DNA of 64,000 nt from positions 1 through 64,000 of the forward strand of contig JAEZGX010000034.1 in the NCBI GenBank assembly GCA_023416735.1. Reading direction: 5' to 3'. Below are positions 51,934 through 61,097 of this stretch, one piece after another (the stretch's first letter is position 1; every line of letters starts with the position of its first letter). Position numbers and translations under genes: made by a program. A model generated the notes under the pieces. The model made no database searches and was not told where the DNA came from. It worked only from the letters and a program-made list of their open reading frames with translations. Origin of the DNA: Verrucomicrobiota bacterium (GTDB taxonomy: Bacteria > Verrucomicrobiota > Verrucomicrobiia > Opitutales > Opitutaceae).

Positions 51934-54105
51934 ATGCGCCGATGTAGCAGGGGAGTTACCCTAGATTTTGCAGACGTGTCTCCAGCTTCCACAACGCTCG
52001 ACCTTGTTCCTCCGCGCGCGGCGCGCGGGCGGGTGCGTGGCGCGGAAGTCGGAAACGATGTGAAGGCGCTGCCCTTGACGGGGCAGACGGCGGATCGGGT
52101 GTTGCAGGCGATTGCGGCGGTGACGACGACGTCGATTGTGGTGGCGGATCCCGACCGTGTGATCGAGTGGGCGAACCCGGGTTTTGCGCGTCAAACCGGG
52201 TTTGCAGCGGACGAGGTGAAAGGGTGGCGCTTGGAGACGCTGGTGGAGGAGCTCGCGGTGGACCCGGCGGCGGGGCTGGCGGTGAGCGATATTCTGGACC
52301 GGGGCGAGACCTTCGTGGTGGCGTTGGAGAACGAGACGAAGGAAGGGCGGCGGTATTGGGCGGAAATCAACATCGAGCCGATTCGCGATGCGGAGGGAAC
52401 GGTGACGGCGTATTTGATGTTGCAGGACGACGTGTCGGAGCGGCGCGAGCATGAGGAGACGATGCGGCGCGCGAATGCGGCGATGCAGAATCTGAATTCG
52501 CAGTTCGAGCATGCGATCGAGCGCGCGCAGCAGCTGGCGATGGAGGCGGCGGTGGCGAATCAGGCGAAGAGCGCGTTTCTCGCGATGATGAGTCATGAGA
52601 TCCGCACGCCCTTGAACGGCGTGATCGGGATGACGGGGATTCTCGAGTCGAGCCGGCTGGATGATGAGCAACGCGAGTGTTTGCGAACGATCAAGATGTC
52701 GGGCGAGGCGTTGCTCGCGGTGATCAACGACACGCTGGATTATTCGAAAATCGAAGCGGGGCGGCTGGATCTCGAGCAGGTGGAATTCGATTTGCGCGGG
52801 TGTGCGGAAGAGGCGGCCGAGCTGCTCGCGGGGAAGGCGTTTGCGAAGAAAGTCGAACTCGTGTGCGACGTGGCGGAGGACGTGCCGCGGAAGATCGTGG
52901 GCGATCCGGTGCGGTTGCGGCAGATTTTCGTGAACCTGATTGGCAATGCGGTGAAGTTCACGGAGACGGGAGAGATCGTGTTGCGGATCGCGTTGGCGTC
53001 ACGGCAAGGCGACGCGTGCGTATTGAAATTGGGCGTGCGCGACACGGGCATCGGCATTGCGCCGGAGAGGCAGCATCGGTTGTTCAAGAGCTTCTCGCAG
53101 GTGGATTCGTCGACGACGCGGCAATACGGCGGGACGGGGCTGGGGCTCGCGATCAGCAAGAAGTTGGCGGAGTTGATGGGCGGGACGATGTGGGTGGAGA
53201 GCGATACGGGGAAAGGAGCGAACTTTCTTTTCACGGTTCACGCGCGCGCCGTGGCGGCGAAGGAAGACGAAGCGCCGGCGGCGAAGACGTTGCGCGGTCG
53301 GCGGGTGCTGGTGATCGACGACAATGCGACGAGCCGGGAGGTGTTGGCGCGGCATCTGCGGTTTTTCGGGGCGGAGCCGGTGGCGGTGGCGACGACGGCG
53401 GAGGCGAATGCGCGAGTCGCGGCGGGTGAGACGATCGATGCGGCGCTGGTGGATTTGCACCTGGTCGATCGAAAAGGAACGGAGTGGGCGCGGGAAGTGG
53501 CGGCGAAGGGGAAACGTTTCCCGATTCTGTTGCTCAACGCGATTGGCGAAACGGTGACCGAGCCGGCGATCGATGGGCCGGTGCACAAACCCGTGAAACG
53601 CGACTTGCTGGGGGAGCGGTTGGCGCAAGTGGTGGGCGGGAAGTTGGCGCGAACGGAGACGGTGGTGTCGGCGCAGGCGGATTTGAAACGGACGGCGGTG
53701 TTGAAGCCGTTGAAGATCCTGATGGCGGAGGACAATGTGGTGAACCAGACGGTGGCGCGGCATCAGTTGTCGCGGTTGGGGTATCAGGTGACCGTGGTTG
53801 GGAATGGCGAACTCGCCGTCGCGGCGGTGGAGTCGGGAGACTTCGATGTCGTGCTGATGGACGTGCAGATGCCGGAGCTGGATGGGTTCGGGGCGACGCG
53901 GAAGATTCGCGCGAATCCAAAACATGCGGCGCTGCCGTGGATCGTGGCGCTCACTGCGGGCGTGGGCTCCGCGGATCGCGAGGAAGCGCGGGTGGCCGGG
54001 ATGAACGATTACGTGGCGAAGCCGTTGCGGCCGGATGCGTTGGTGGCGGCGCTGGCGCTCGCGTATGACGAGGTGCAGGCGCGACGGGGGAAGTTGAAGG
54101 AATAG
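51934..54105 (+). CDS. Hybrid sensor histidine kinase (PAS-HisKA-HATPase-REC-REC)
   Basis: The start is uncertain: I use the ATG at 51934 (723 residues), though the GTG at 51976 is also possible and the frame is open back to 51748. A PAS domain (about 50-165, IVVADPDRVIEWANPGF), coiled coil, HisKA with His near 221 in MMSHEIRTPLNGVIG, and an HATPase (GTGLGLAISKKL) are followed by two receiver domains with Asp near 507 (LVDLHLVD) and Asp near 643 (LMDVQMPELDG). No membrane segment is seen, so it is cytoplasmic. No partner regulator gene is adjacent; an Hpt or output protein must be elsewhere. Confidence 0.92.
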   Translation: MRRCSRGVTLDFADVSPASTTLDLVPPRAARGRVRGAEVGNDVKALPLTGQTADRVLQAIAAVTTTSIVVADPDRVIEWANPGFARQTGFAADEVKGWRLETLVEELAVDPAAGLAVSDILDRGETFVVALENETKEGRRYWAEINIEPIRDAEGTVTAYLMLQDDVSERREHEETMRRANAAMQNLNSQFEHAIERAQQLAMEAAVANQAKSAFLAMMSHEIRTPLNGVIGMTGILESSRLDDEQRECLRTIKMSGEALLAVINDTLDYSKIEAGRLDLEQVEFDLRGCAEEAAELLAGKAFAKKVELVCDVAEDVPRKIVGDPVRLRQIFVNLIGNAVKFTETGEIVLRIALASRQGDACVLKLGVRDTGIGIAPERQHRLFKSFSQVDSSTTRQYGGTGLGLAISKKLAELMGGTMWVESDTGKGANFLFTVHARAVAAKEDEAPAAKTLRGRRVLVIDDNATSREVLARHLRFFGAEPVAVATTAEANARVAAGETIDAALVDLHLVDRKGTEWAREVAAKGKRFPILLLNAIGETVTEPAIDGPVHKPVKRDLLGERLAQVVGGKLARTETVVSAQADLKRTAVLKPLKILMAEDNVVNQTVARHQLSRLGYQVTVVGNGELAVAAVESGDFDVVLMDVQMPELDGFGATRKIRANPKHAALPWIVALTAGVGSADREEARVAGMNDYVAKPLRPDALVAALALAYDEVQARRGKLKE

Positions 54106-54112
54106 GGGCGAG

Positions 54113-54733
54113 TCAGGTGCCGTAGAGGCGGTCGCCGAAATCGCCGAGGCCGGGGAGGATGTATTTGCGGTCGTTGAGCTCGCGGTCGAGAGCGGCGGTG
54201 TAGATGCGCAGGTGAGGAAAGTGGCGGTCGACTTCGGCGACGCCTTCGGGGGCGCTTACGATGCTCAATAGCGTGATGTCGACGGCCCCGCGATCGCGGA
54301 GGGCCTGGATCGCTTGGACGGCGGAGCCGCCGGTGGCGAGCATCGGGTCGACGAGAAGGATGCGACTGCTGCCGGTGAGCGGCGGAAGTTTGCAGTAGTA
54401 GCTGCGGGCGACGGCGGTTTCGTGGTCGCGTTCGAGTCCGATGTAGCCGACGGACACGTCGGGGAACGCGTCGAGGATCGGCTGCACCATGCCGAGGCCG
54501 GCGCGAAGAATCGGGACCACGATTAGCGGTTGGTGGGAGAGGACGCGGCCGACGTGGCGCTCGAGCGGGGTTTCGATGATTTTCTCGGTGGTGGGAAGAT
54601 CGCGCGTGGCCTCGATGGCGAGCAGCAGGCTGAGCTGATAACACAGCGTGCGGAACGTGGCGGGGCGGGTGGTTTTATCACGCAGGTGAGTGATGACGTG
54701 TTGCGCGAGCGGGTGATCGAGGACGTGGAGCAT
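54113..54733 (-). CDS. upp: Uracil phosphoribosyltransferase
   Basis: This protein has 206 residues, the usual length. The PRPP-binding loop ILLVDPMLATGGSA, the ILRAGLGM segment and the C-terminal uracil-binding PGLGDFGDR are all present. It salvages uracil to UMP. It converges on the hybrid-kinase gene with a 7-bp gap and lies downstream of the penicillin-acylase gene by 48 bp. Confidence 0.97.
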   Translation of the reverse strand: MLHVLDHPLAQHVITHLRDKTTRPATFRTLCYQLSLLLAIEATRDLPTTEKIIETPLERHVGRVLSHQPLIVVPILRAGLGMVQPILDAFPDVSVGYIGLERDHETAVARSYYCKLPPLTGSSRILLVDPMLATGGSAVQAIQALRDRGAVDITLLSIVSAPEGVAEVDRHFPHLRIYTAALDRELNDRKYILPGLGDFGDRLYGT

Positions 54734-54781
54734 GGCGCGCGGTATTCGAATTCGTGTTACAGAGCGCGAGGGAGCCCGCGG

Positions 54782-57241
54782 CTACGGTGTGAGGGTGAGC
54801 GTGTGTTGGGTTTCGCCGGGAAGCAATGGTGCGGGCATGCCGTTGACCCAGGCCTCATGGCCGGCGCGGTAGAACGGAGAGAGCGGGTGTCCGCTTTGGC
54901 CGCCGGGCATGTGAAAGATCCCTTCGTCTTCACGGCCAGGGGAGACGACCATACGCAGGCTGGCGCCGTAAGACGGAGATTGGATGCGAGGCATGTGGGC
55001 ATCGCCGGGAAGCGGATCGGGCGGAAGATTGAGGCGCGCCGTAAGGAATTCCGGCAGGACCGAGGCGAAGGTGTGGCGGATGCGAGCGCGGTTGGCGTCA
55101 CCCCAGGTGGCGCGATCGATCGGGGGGCCGGATTCCTCGATGCGGGTGATGGTCGAGTCGATGGCGGCGAGGAGGAGGGCGTCCCACGTTTCGTAGCGGG
55201 GGGAGAGGAGGTGTAGTGGTTTTTCTTGGACGAGCGTCCAGAGCGCGGGCTCGTAGTGGAAGAGGCGCCAGTTGAAATCGGGCATCTTTTCGATGCAGGG
55301 CGCGAAGATCGGGCTGAGGGCAAGATTGGCGGTGGCGGTGCGGAAGTCGCGGACGAGGCGGTAACCGACGGAGTCGATGGAGGCGCGGGCTTCCCACGTT
55401 TCCACGAGGCGGCGGAATTTGGCGCGGGAGGAGTTGTTTGCGATGGCTTCGGGAGTGAGGACTTCTAGCGCGAGCTGTTGCCAGCGCGCGAGAAAAACGG
55501 CGCGGTCGTCGAGGGCCAGGTTGAGGAGATCGGACGGGATGGCGTCTTCGAGCGTGGCGAGGCGGTCGCGGATTTGCGCGGCGCGAGGCGGGGAGGCGTA
55601 GCCGCCGTCGCCGAGAAGCGCGAGAGCGTCGCCGCCGACGAGGCGGTTGTTGGCGGTCCAAAGGCGGCCGTCGGGGGGCGAGAGGATGGCCGGGACTTTT
55701 TCGGGCGGGAGAAGACCGGTCCAGCGTCTGTCTCCAAAACTCCAGGACACGGGGAAGCGGCCGTCGAAGCCGGCGCGTTGCGGGAGACGGCCGGCGATGG
55801 TCCAGCCGATGTCGCCGTGGCGGTCGGCGACGAGGAAGTTTTGGGCGGGGATGCCGGCGGAGCGGGCGATGTCGATGGCTTCGCGGGCGGTGGTGGCGGT
55901 TTCGAGGCGGGCGAGATGGAGATTCAGCGCGGCGGGATCGTGCGCGAGCCAGCGATGAGCGAGCGGGAGTTGGTGGCCGTCGTCGACGAGGATGGGGCCC
56001 CAGGCGGTCCAGCGGGATTCGACGGTGACGGGATCGGCGTCCTTAACCTCGATGCGATCGGTGCGGGTTTCGATTTCGCGGAGGGAGTCGGCGGCGGGGA
56101 ATTTATAGAGCGAGCGGGAGATCGGGTTAACGTCGATGGTGACGAGGTCGTTGGTGTCGGCGTAGGCGACGGTGAAACCCCAGGCGATGTGGCCGTTGGA
56201 GCCGATAACGACGAGCGGGAGGCCGGGGAGGGTGGCGCCGACCAGTTGTCGTTCAGGGTTTTGAGTTTTGGGTTCTGGGAGGGGCGGCGAGTTTGGAGTT
56301 CGGAGTTCGGAGTTTGGAGTGTCGGGGACGGGCCATTCGAGGACGGCGCGATACCAGATGTTGGGGACGGAAAGGGTGAGGTGAGGATCGTTGGCGAGGA
56401 GGGCGGCGCCGGTGGCGGTATGGGCGCCGGAGAGTGCGAAGCTGTTGGAGCCGGGGAAGAAGTCGTCGGCGGTTTCGAGGACCGGGAGTTCGACGGAGGC
56501 GAGGGGCTGTGCGCGGATGTTGATGTAGCGAGCGGGCGGAATCGGCGCGAGCGGGGCGGTGGAGGCGTCGAGGGCGGCGTCGTTGGGCGAGAGAAGAGGA
56601 GCGAAGAAAGAGACGCCGGGATCGCCGTAGCGATCGCGGAGAGTGGTGAGGGAACGCTCGTAGGTGTTTTCCGAATCCTGCAGATCGAGGATCATGGTGT
56701 AGGCGACGAGCAGGCTGTCTTCGGCGTGCCAGAGATCGGGCGGCGTGCGCAGGACGATGTATTCGAACGGGCGACGATCGAGGGCGCGGAGACCGGCGTT
56801 GACGCCGAGGGTGTAGCTTTCGAGGAGGGCTCGGTCGGAGGCGGGAAGGGAGTTGAGGACCTGGCGCGCGAGGGTGCGGAAACGGTGCGGGCGATGGCGG
56901 CGGTCGAGCGGAAGCGCGGCTTCGCCGAAGAGCTCGGCGAGCTCGCCGGCGGCGCGGCGGCGCATCAGGTCCATTTGGAAAAAGCGATCCTGCGCGTGGA
57001 GGAAGCCGAGGGCTTGGGCGACGTCGGTGCGTTGTTGTCCGCGGATGGTGGGCACACCGAGCACGTCGCGTGTGACGGTGACCGGAGCGGTGAGGCCGAG
57101 GAGCTGGCGCTCGCCGTCGAGTTGCGGGAGGCTGCCGCGAAGTTGGAAATAGAACCAAACGCCGACGACGATCGCGAGAAGCAGGAGGAGGCTGAGTGCG
57201 CTGGCGAGGAGTTGGACGCGTTTGGCTTGGGCGGGCGACAT
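54782..57241 (-). CDS. Penicillin-acylase-family (Ntn hydrolase) protein
   Basis: This protein has 819 residues. An N-terminal membrane anchor or signal (LLASALSLLLLLAIVVGVWF) is followed by the alpha part (VTRDVLGVPTIRGQ, DVAQALGFLHAQDRFFQMDLMRR). The maturation site is PGSNSFALSG, where the Ser should be the N-terminal nucleophile of the beta chain; HLTLSVPNIWY and GSNGHIAWGFTV are family blocks. It hydrolyses an amide such as an acyl-amino acid or lactone, outside the cytoplasm. A dispersed repeat inserted between IWYRAVLEWPVPD and LVGATLPG adds about 26 residues (NSELRTPNSPPLPEPKTQNP) without breaking the frame. Confidence 0.93.
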   Translation of the reverse strand: MSPAQAKRVQLLASALSLLLLLAIVVGVWFYFQLRGSLPQLDGERQLLGLTAPVTVTRDVLGVPTIRGQQRTDVAQALGFLHAQDRFFQMDLMRRRAAGELAELFGEAALPLDRRHRPHRFRTLARQVLNSLPASDRALLESYTLGVNAGLRALDRRPFEYIVLRTPPDLWHAEDSLLVAYTMILDLQDSENTYERSLTTLRDRYGDPGVSFFAPLLSPNDAALDASTAPLAPIPPARYINIRAQPLASVELPVLETADDFFPGSNSFALSGAHTATGAALLANDPHLTLSVPNIWYRAVLEWPVPDTPNSELRTPNSPPLPEPKTQNPERQLVGATLPGLPLVVIGSNGHIAWGFTVAYADTNDLVTIDVNPISRSLYKFPAADSLREIETRTDRIEVKDADPVTVESRWTAWGPILVDDGHQLPLAHRWLAHDPAALNLHLARLETATTAREAIDIARSAGIPAQNFLVADRHGDIGWTIAGRLPQRAGFDGRFPVSWSFGDRRWTGLLPPEKVPAILSPPDGRLWTANNRLVGGDALALLGDGGYASPPRAAQIRDRLATLEDAIPSDLLNLALDDRAVFLARWQQLALEVLTPEAIANNSSRAKFRRLVETWEARASIDSVGYRLVRDFRTATANLALSPIFAPCIEKMPDFNWRLFHYEPALWTLVQEKPLHLLSPRYETWDALLLAAIDSTITRIEESGPPIDRATWGDANRARIRHTFASVLPEFLTARLNLPPDPLPGDAHMPRIQSPSYGASLRMVVSPGREDEGIFHMPGGQSGHPLSPFYRAGHEAWVNGMPAPLLPGETQHTLTLTP
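56247..56325. repeat. Dispersed repeat inside the penicillin-acylase coding sequence
   Basis: The stretch AGTTTGGAGTTCGGAGTTCG with TTTTGAGTTTTGGGTTCTGG belongs to a low-complexity element normally found between genes. Here it is in frame within the gene. Confidence 0.75.
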
Positions 57242-57280
57242 CGGGCGGACGGCGGTGGAAGGGAGATGTCGCGAGATTTC

Positions 57281-57305
57281 GGTCGCGGCGTAAAGCCGCT
57301 CCTAC
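57281..57305. repeat. REP-like element 'GTAGGAGCGGCTTTACGCCG' at the gluconokinase stop
   Basis: On the minus strand the widespread motif GTAGGAGCGGCTTTACGCCG can fold into a short hairpin (GCGGC / GCCGC). Its TAG at 57302-57304 is the stop codon of the gluconokinase gene. Confidence 0.7.
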
Positions 57306-57796
57306 GACGGCGGGAGGTTGAGGGCTTCGCGGATTTGGGCGACGAGGACTTCCGGGGTCGGCGAGACGTCGAGGGAAAGGGCGTCGGCGGGTGGCTCGAG
57401 CGTGGCGAGCTGGCTGTCGAGCATCGACGACTTCATGTAGTGACCCTGCCGGCTGGAGATGCGGGAGAGGAGGAGTTCGCGCGAGCCGTGGAGATGGACA
57501 ATACGGACTCGGGCGGGATCGACGACGAGGAAACGGCGGTAGGATTCGCGAAGCGCGGAGCAGGCGAGGACGGCGTTTTCGTTGCGAGCGAGGCAGGCTT
57601 GGAGGTGGGCGCGAAGGGCTTCGAGCCACGGGGCGCGATCGTCGTCGTTGAGCGGCTGGCCGGCGGACATCTTGGCGATGTTGGCGGGCGGGTGAAAATC
57701 GTCGGCGTCGGCGAACGACCAATCAAGCTGACGGGCGAGGAGCTGGCCGATGGTGGTTTTGCCGCTGCCGGCGACGCCCATGACGAGGATGATCAT
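57302..57796 (-). CDS. gntK: Gluconokinase (GntK-type)
   Basis: This protein has 164 residues, a single P-loop kinase domain: MGVAGSGKTTIGQLLA (Walker A), FADADDFHPPANIAKM, LNDDDRAPWL, ACSALRESYR and SRQGHYMKSSMLDSQL. These are the standard gluconokinase blocks. It phosphorylates D-gluconate to 6-phosphogluconate. It is in a minus-strand series with the DUF5069 gene 49 bp upstream and the acylase gene 60 bp downstream. Its stop codon lies within a REP-like element. Confidence 0.95.
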   Translation of the reverse strand: MIILVMGVAGSGKTTIGQLLARQLDWSFADADDFHPPANIAKMSAGQPLNDDDRAPWLEALRAHLQACLARNENAVLACSALRESYRRFLVVDPARVRIVHLHGSRELLLSRISSRQGHYMKSSMLDSQLATLEPPADALSLDVSPTPEVLVAQIREALNLPPS

Positions 57797-57845
57797 GCGT
57801 GGTGGGGAGAATGCGGGAGGCGAGAGTCGATCGGAAGCTGTCCGA

Positions 57846-58307
57846 CTAGACGTTTTCCCAGGCGCGGGCGGCGACGGGGTCGCGGCCCTCGTCGAACTCG
57901 ATGTGGTCGGCGATCGTTTCGATGGGTTTACCCTCGAGGCCGGCGTCGCGTATCCGTTGTGGGAGGACAGAGGAACGCTCGTCCCGCCAGCCGAGTTTCA
58001 GGATAAAACGATTCCAGATGTGGCATTCTTCGTCGGTGCGCGGCGTGCCGCGGGCATGGGCCCAGGCGAGGATTTCCTCGTCGGTGCCGCCTTCAAGCGT
58101 GCGGGCTTTGAGGTCGGCGTAGGCGATGCCCAGGAAGCGGCAGCAGCGGCCGTCGAGGACGAAGAATTGGGAATCGCCGAGATTGGCGACGTAGTCGGGC
58201 GGAAGTTGGCCGGCGGCGTGCAGGCGGATCTTGTCGAGCATGCGGCCGAAGTAGATGAGGCGGCCGACTTTGGAGTAGATGCTGCGAAGACCGGGGACGG
58301 CGGGCAT
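57846..58307 (-). CDS. DUF5069 family protein
   Basis: This protein has 153 residues from the ATG at 58307 (MPAVPGLRSIYSKVGRLIYFG). I recognise the DUF5069 pattern: RLIYFGRMLDKIRLHAAGQLP (split as RLIYFGRMLDK and LHAAGQLP), FFVLDGRCCRFLGI and EEILAWAHARG. The family is common in Verrucomicrobiota and related groups and has no established function. The frame continues upstream into the regulator gene but that part has no coding character, so the internal ATG is chosen. Confidence 0.88.
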   Translation of the reverse strand: MPAVPGLRSIYSKVGRLIYFGRMLDKIRLHAAGQLPPDYVANLGDSQFFVLDGRCCRFLGIAYADLKARTLEGGTDEEILAWAHARGTPRTDEECHIWNRFILKLGWRDERSSVLPQRIRDAGLEGKPIETIADHIEFDEGRDPVAARAWENV

Positions 58308-58366
58308 GGGCAGGATTTTCGAGTTTTGAATTCCGATTTTGGATCCGAGGAGAGCGGTGACTTTTC

Positions 58367-59026
58367 TTACTTCTCGGCGGAGATGAGGCCGGTGCGGAGA
58401 GCGTAGCGGACGACGCCGGCGACATCGTGGAGGCCGAGGCGGGCCATGAGGTGCATGCGGTGCGTCTCGATGGTTTTGACGCTGAGGTTGAGGAGGAAAG
58501 CGATTTCCTTGGTGCTGCGGCCCTCCGCGATGAGTTGCACGATTTCGCGCATGCGGGGCGTGAGGGTTCTCGAGGTGTCGGCCTTGGGGTCGTTGGCGAG
58601 TTGGCGATGGCGGGCGAGGACCTCCTTGGAGATGGCGGGGCTGAGGTAGGTTTCGCCGCGTTCGACGGCTTCGAGGGCGAGGCGGAGTTCGGCGGTGGCG
58701 GCGTCTTTCAGCAGGTAACCGGTGGCGCCGGCGCGGAGCGCTTGGATCACGTAGTCCTCGCCGGTGTGCATCGAGAGAATCAGGACTTTGGTGCGCGGAC
58801 ATTCGCGGAGAATGCGCGCGGTGGCGTCGAGGCCGTTGAGGCTCGGCATCGTGATGTCCATGATCACGACGTCAGGATTGTGTTGGTGGACGAGGGCGAG
58901 GGTTTCGCGGCCGTCACCGGATTCGGCGACGATGGTCACGCCGGGCAATTTCTCGAGAAGAGTGCGAATGCCGGCGCGAACGAGCGAGTGATCGTCAGCG
59001 AGGATGATGGAGAGCGGACCGGGCAC
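58367..59026 (-). CDS. NarL/FixJ-type response regulator
   Basis: This protein has 219 residues with a GTG start. The receiver domain has the acidic pair in ILADDHS and Asp57 in VVIMDITMPSLNG. The LuxR-type helix-turn-helix is at about 154-202 (LTPRMREIVQLIAEG, TKEIAFLLNLSVKTIETHRMHL). It begins 9 bp after the stop of the hybrid kinase gene and is certainly its partner. Target genes are unknown. Confidence 0.96.
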   Translation of the reverse strand: MPGPLSIILADDHSLVRAGIRTLLEKLPGVTIVAESGDGRETLALVHQHNPDVVIMDITMPSLNGLDATARILRECPRTKVLILSMHTGEDYVIQALRAGATGYLLKDAATAELRLALEAVERGETYLSPAISKEVLARHRQLANDPKADTSRTLTPRMREIVQLIAEGRSTKEIAFLLNLSVKTIETHRMHLMARLGLHDVAGVVRYALRTGLISAEK

Positions 59027-59035
59027 GATGATGAC

Positions 59036-60964
59036 TCAATGAGGATCGTAGGAGTTGGACAGCGGAAAAATCGCTTCGACCTCGGTGCCGCGATCGGGGG
59101 CGGAGAGGAGGATGAGCGTGCCGCCGGCGAGCGAGGCGCGCTCGTGCATGCCGAGGAGGCCGAGGCTGCCGCTGCGTTCGGCGCGGAGGCGCGCGGCGGC
59201 GGCGTCGAACCCGATGCCGTCGTCGCGGACGGCAAGGCGGAGATTGCCGTCGTGCAGCCCGAGCGAGACGTAGATGTTTTTCGCGCGCGAGTGGCGGAGG
59301 GCGTTGGTCAAGGCTTCCTGGGCGATGCGGAAGCAGGCGGTTTCGAGGGTGGCGTCGCAGCGGCCGAGGAGCGGGTCGGTGTTGAGGTGGACGTGCGGAG
59401 TATTGGGCCGGCCTTGGTGTTGCTGCATGAGCCAGTTGAGGGCGTGCACGAGACCGAGGTCGTCGAGGAGGGGCGGGCGGAGATCGAGCGAGAGCGAGCG
59501 GACCTGTTTGAGCAGGCGATCGAGCAGGGCGATCGGCTCCTCGATCTGCGGCAGGATGGTTTGGAGTTCGGGCGCGAAGGTGGCGGATTGTAGGTGAATT
59601 TTGGCTACCGTGAGCACCTGGCCGATTTCGTCGTGGAGTTCGCGGGCGATGTGGCGCCGTTCGAGTTCCTGGATCTGCAGGAGGCGGCGGGAGAGCTGTT
59701 GGAGCCGGGCAGAGGTGCTGGCGAGTTCGGTCTGTTGGTGTTTGAGCGTGGTGATGTCGATTTGGGAGCCGATCAGGCGCGCGGGTTGGCCGGACTCGTC
59801 GAGTTCGAGGTTGGCGTGGATCATGAACCACCGCCACGAACCGTCCTTGTGGCGCATGCGGTATTCGACGGTGAAGTCGGGCCAAGGGGCGGCGAGGTAG
59901 CGCGCGATGAACGATTGGAGCTGCACCAAGTCGTCGGGGTGGCAGCGAGATTCCCACTCGGCCGAGTCGTTGCCGATTTCGTGATCCTCGAATCCGAGCT
60001 GCCGTTTCCAGCGGCTGGAGAATTGAGCGTGGCTGGTGCCCAGTTTCCAGGACCACAGACCGATGCGGCCGGCGTCGAGGGCGAGATTGAGTTGTTTTTC
60101 GCTCTCGCGAAGCGCGGCGACGGTGCGCTGGCGTTCGGCGAGTTCGGTGGCGGCGCGCTCGTTGGCCAGGGCGAGCTCGTGCCGGTCGATGGCGAGGTCG
60201 ATGCGCAGCGCGAGCTCGGCGTAGTGCTTTTCGTGATTCACCACGTAGTCGGTGGCGCCGAGCTTGAAGGCGGCGACGACCTTTTCCTCGTTTTCGAAGG
60301 TGGTCATGAGGATGACCGGCGTGCGCAGTTCGCGGCTGCGGATTTCGGCGAGGAGTTGGAGCGCTTCGAGGTCGGGCGGGCTGTGATCGAGGATCAGCAG
60401 ATCGAAGCTGACATCCGGGCCGACGCGCTCCAGCGCTTCGGTGGCGGATGAGGCGAGTTCGATCGTGAGGTGAGGCGCGGCGTCGGCCAGGTGTTTGATG
60501 AGAAGGAGGGATTTGTCGGACGGGCTCGCGACGAGGAGGATGTTGCGCGGGCGGAGGCGGGGTTGAAGGGCGTTGAACGCACGGCGCCGGCGCTCGATGA
60601 CCTCGCGGAGTTGGTGAGGGAGCGAAAGCAGGTAGCCGCTGCGTTTGCGGACGTAGTCGTCGGCGCCGAGGCGCAGTGCTTGCGAGGCGAGTTCGGTGTC
60701 GCCTGCGCCGGTGACGAGAACGATCGGGGTGTTGAAGCCCTCTTCGGCGAGGGTCTTGAGGATCTCGAGACCGTCCATGTCGGGGAGTCGTTGATCGACG
60801 AGGAGGACGGAGTGGCGGCGGGTGCGGGCGCGCGGGAGGAATTCGGCGGCGCGGCTGACAATTTCGAGGTCGATGTCGGGCGCGTGGTGGGCGAAATGGG
60901 CGCGCGTAAGTTCGGCGTCGGCGGGATCGTCTTCCGCGTAGAGCACGTTCAATACGGGGCGCAT
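59036..60964 (-). CDS. Hybrid histidine kinase (REC-REC-PAS-HisKA_3-HATPase)
   Basis: This protein has 642 residues. Two N-terminal receiver-like domains (Asp57 in LLVDQRLPDMDG; second with LLILDHSPPDLEA) precede a PAS/PAC domain (about 285-405, WSWKLGTSHAQF, VEYRMRHKDGSWRWFM). The NarX-type dimerisation helix reads ERRHIARELHDEIGQVL, with the phospho-accepting His before the DE pair. The HATPase has GLGLHDGNLRLAVRDDGIGF split as LRLAVRDDGIGF and LGLLGMHERA. Soluble, no membrane segment. Receivers in front of the kinase suggest input from another phosphorelay. It precedes its regulator gene by 9 bp. Confidence 0.95.
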   Translation of the reverse strand: MRPVLNVLYAEDDPADAELTRAHFAHHAPDIDLEIVSRAAEFLPRARTRRHSVLLVDQRLPDMDGLEILKTLAEEGFNTPIVLVTGAGDTELASQALRLGADDYVRKRSGYLLSLPHQLREVIERRRRAFNALQPRLRPRNILLVASPSDKSLLLIKHLADAAPHLTIELASSATEALERVGPDVSFDLLILDHSPPDLEALQLLAEIRSRELRTPVILMTTFENEEKVVAAFKLGATDYVVNHEKHYAELALRIDLAIDRHELALANERAATELAERQRTVAALRESEKQLNLALDAGRIGLWSWKLGTSHAQFSSRWKRQLGFEDHEIGNDSAEWESRCHPDDLVQLQSFIARYLAAPWPDFTVEYRMRHKDGSWRWFMIHANLELDESGQPARLIGSQIDITTLKHQQTELASTSARLQQLSRRLLQIQELERRHIARELHDEIGQVLTVAKIHLQSATFAPELQTILPQIEEPIALLDRLLKQVRSLSLDLRPPLLDDLGLVHALNWLMQQHQGRPNTPHVHLNTDPLLGRCDATLETACFRIAQEALTNALRHSRAKNIYVSLGLHDGNLRLAVRDDGIGFDAAAARLRAERSGSLGLLGMHERASLAGGTLILLSAPDRGTEVEAIFPLSNSYDPH

Positions 60965-61062
60965 GCGAGGATCATCGCCGGCTGGCGAGTGACTGCAATG
61001 TTACAGCGAAGCGGACGGTGCGCGGGACGAGCGAGACCGTGTCTCCGCCGGCGAATTTTGGG

Positions 61063-61094
61063 GCGAGGCGCGCAGCGATGCGCCTCGCTTTTTT
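61063..61094 (+). terminator. Plus-strand intrinsic terminator with no annotated upstream gene
   Basis: A perfect 9-bp stem GCGAGGCGC / GCGCCTCGC (61063-61071 with 61080-61088, 8-nt loop) is followed by TTTTTT at 61089-61094. It points along the plus strand, although both flanking genes are on the minus strand. Confidence 0.75.
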
Positions 61095-61097
61095 ATT

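Noticed and set aside
55478..58006. 842-codon plus-strand open frame
   Set aside because: It spans the complements of the acylase, gluconokinase and DUF5069 genes, all of which have clear motifs on the minus strand.
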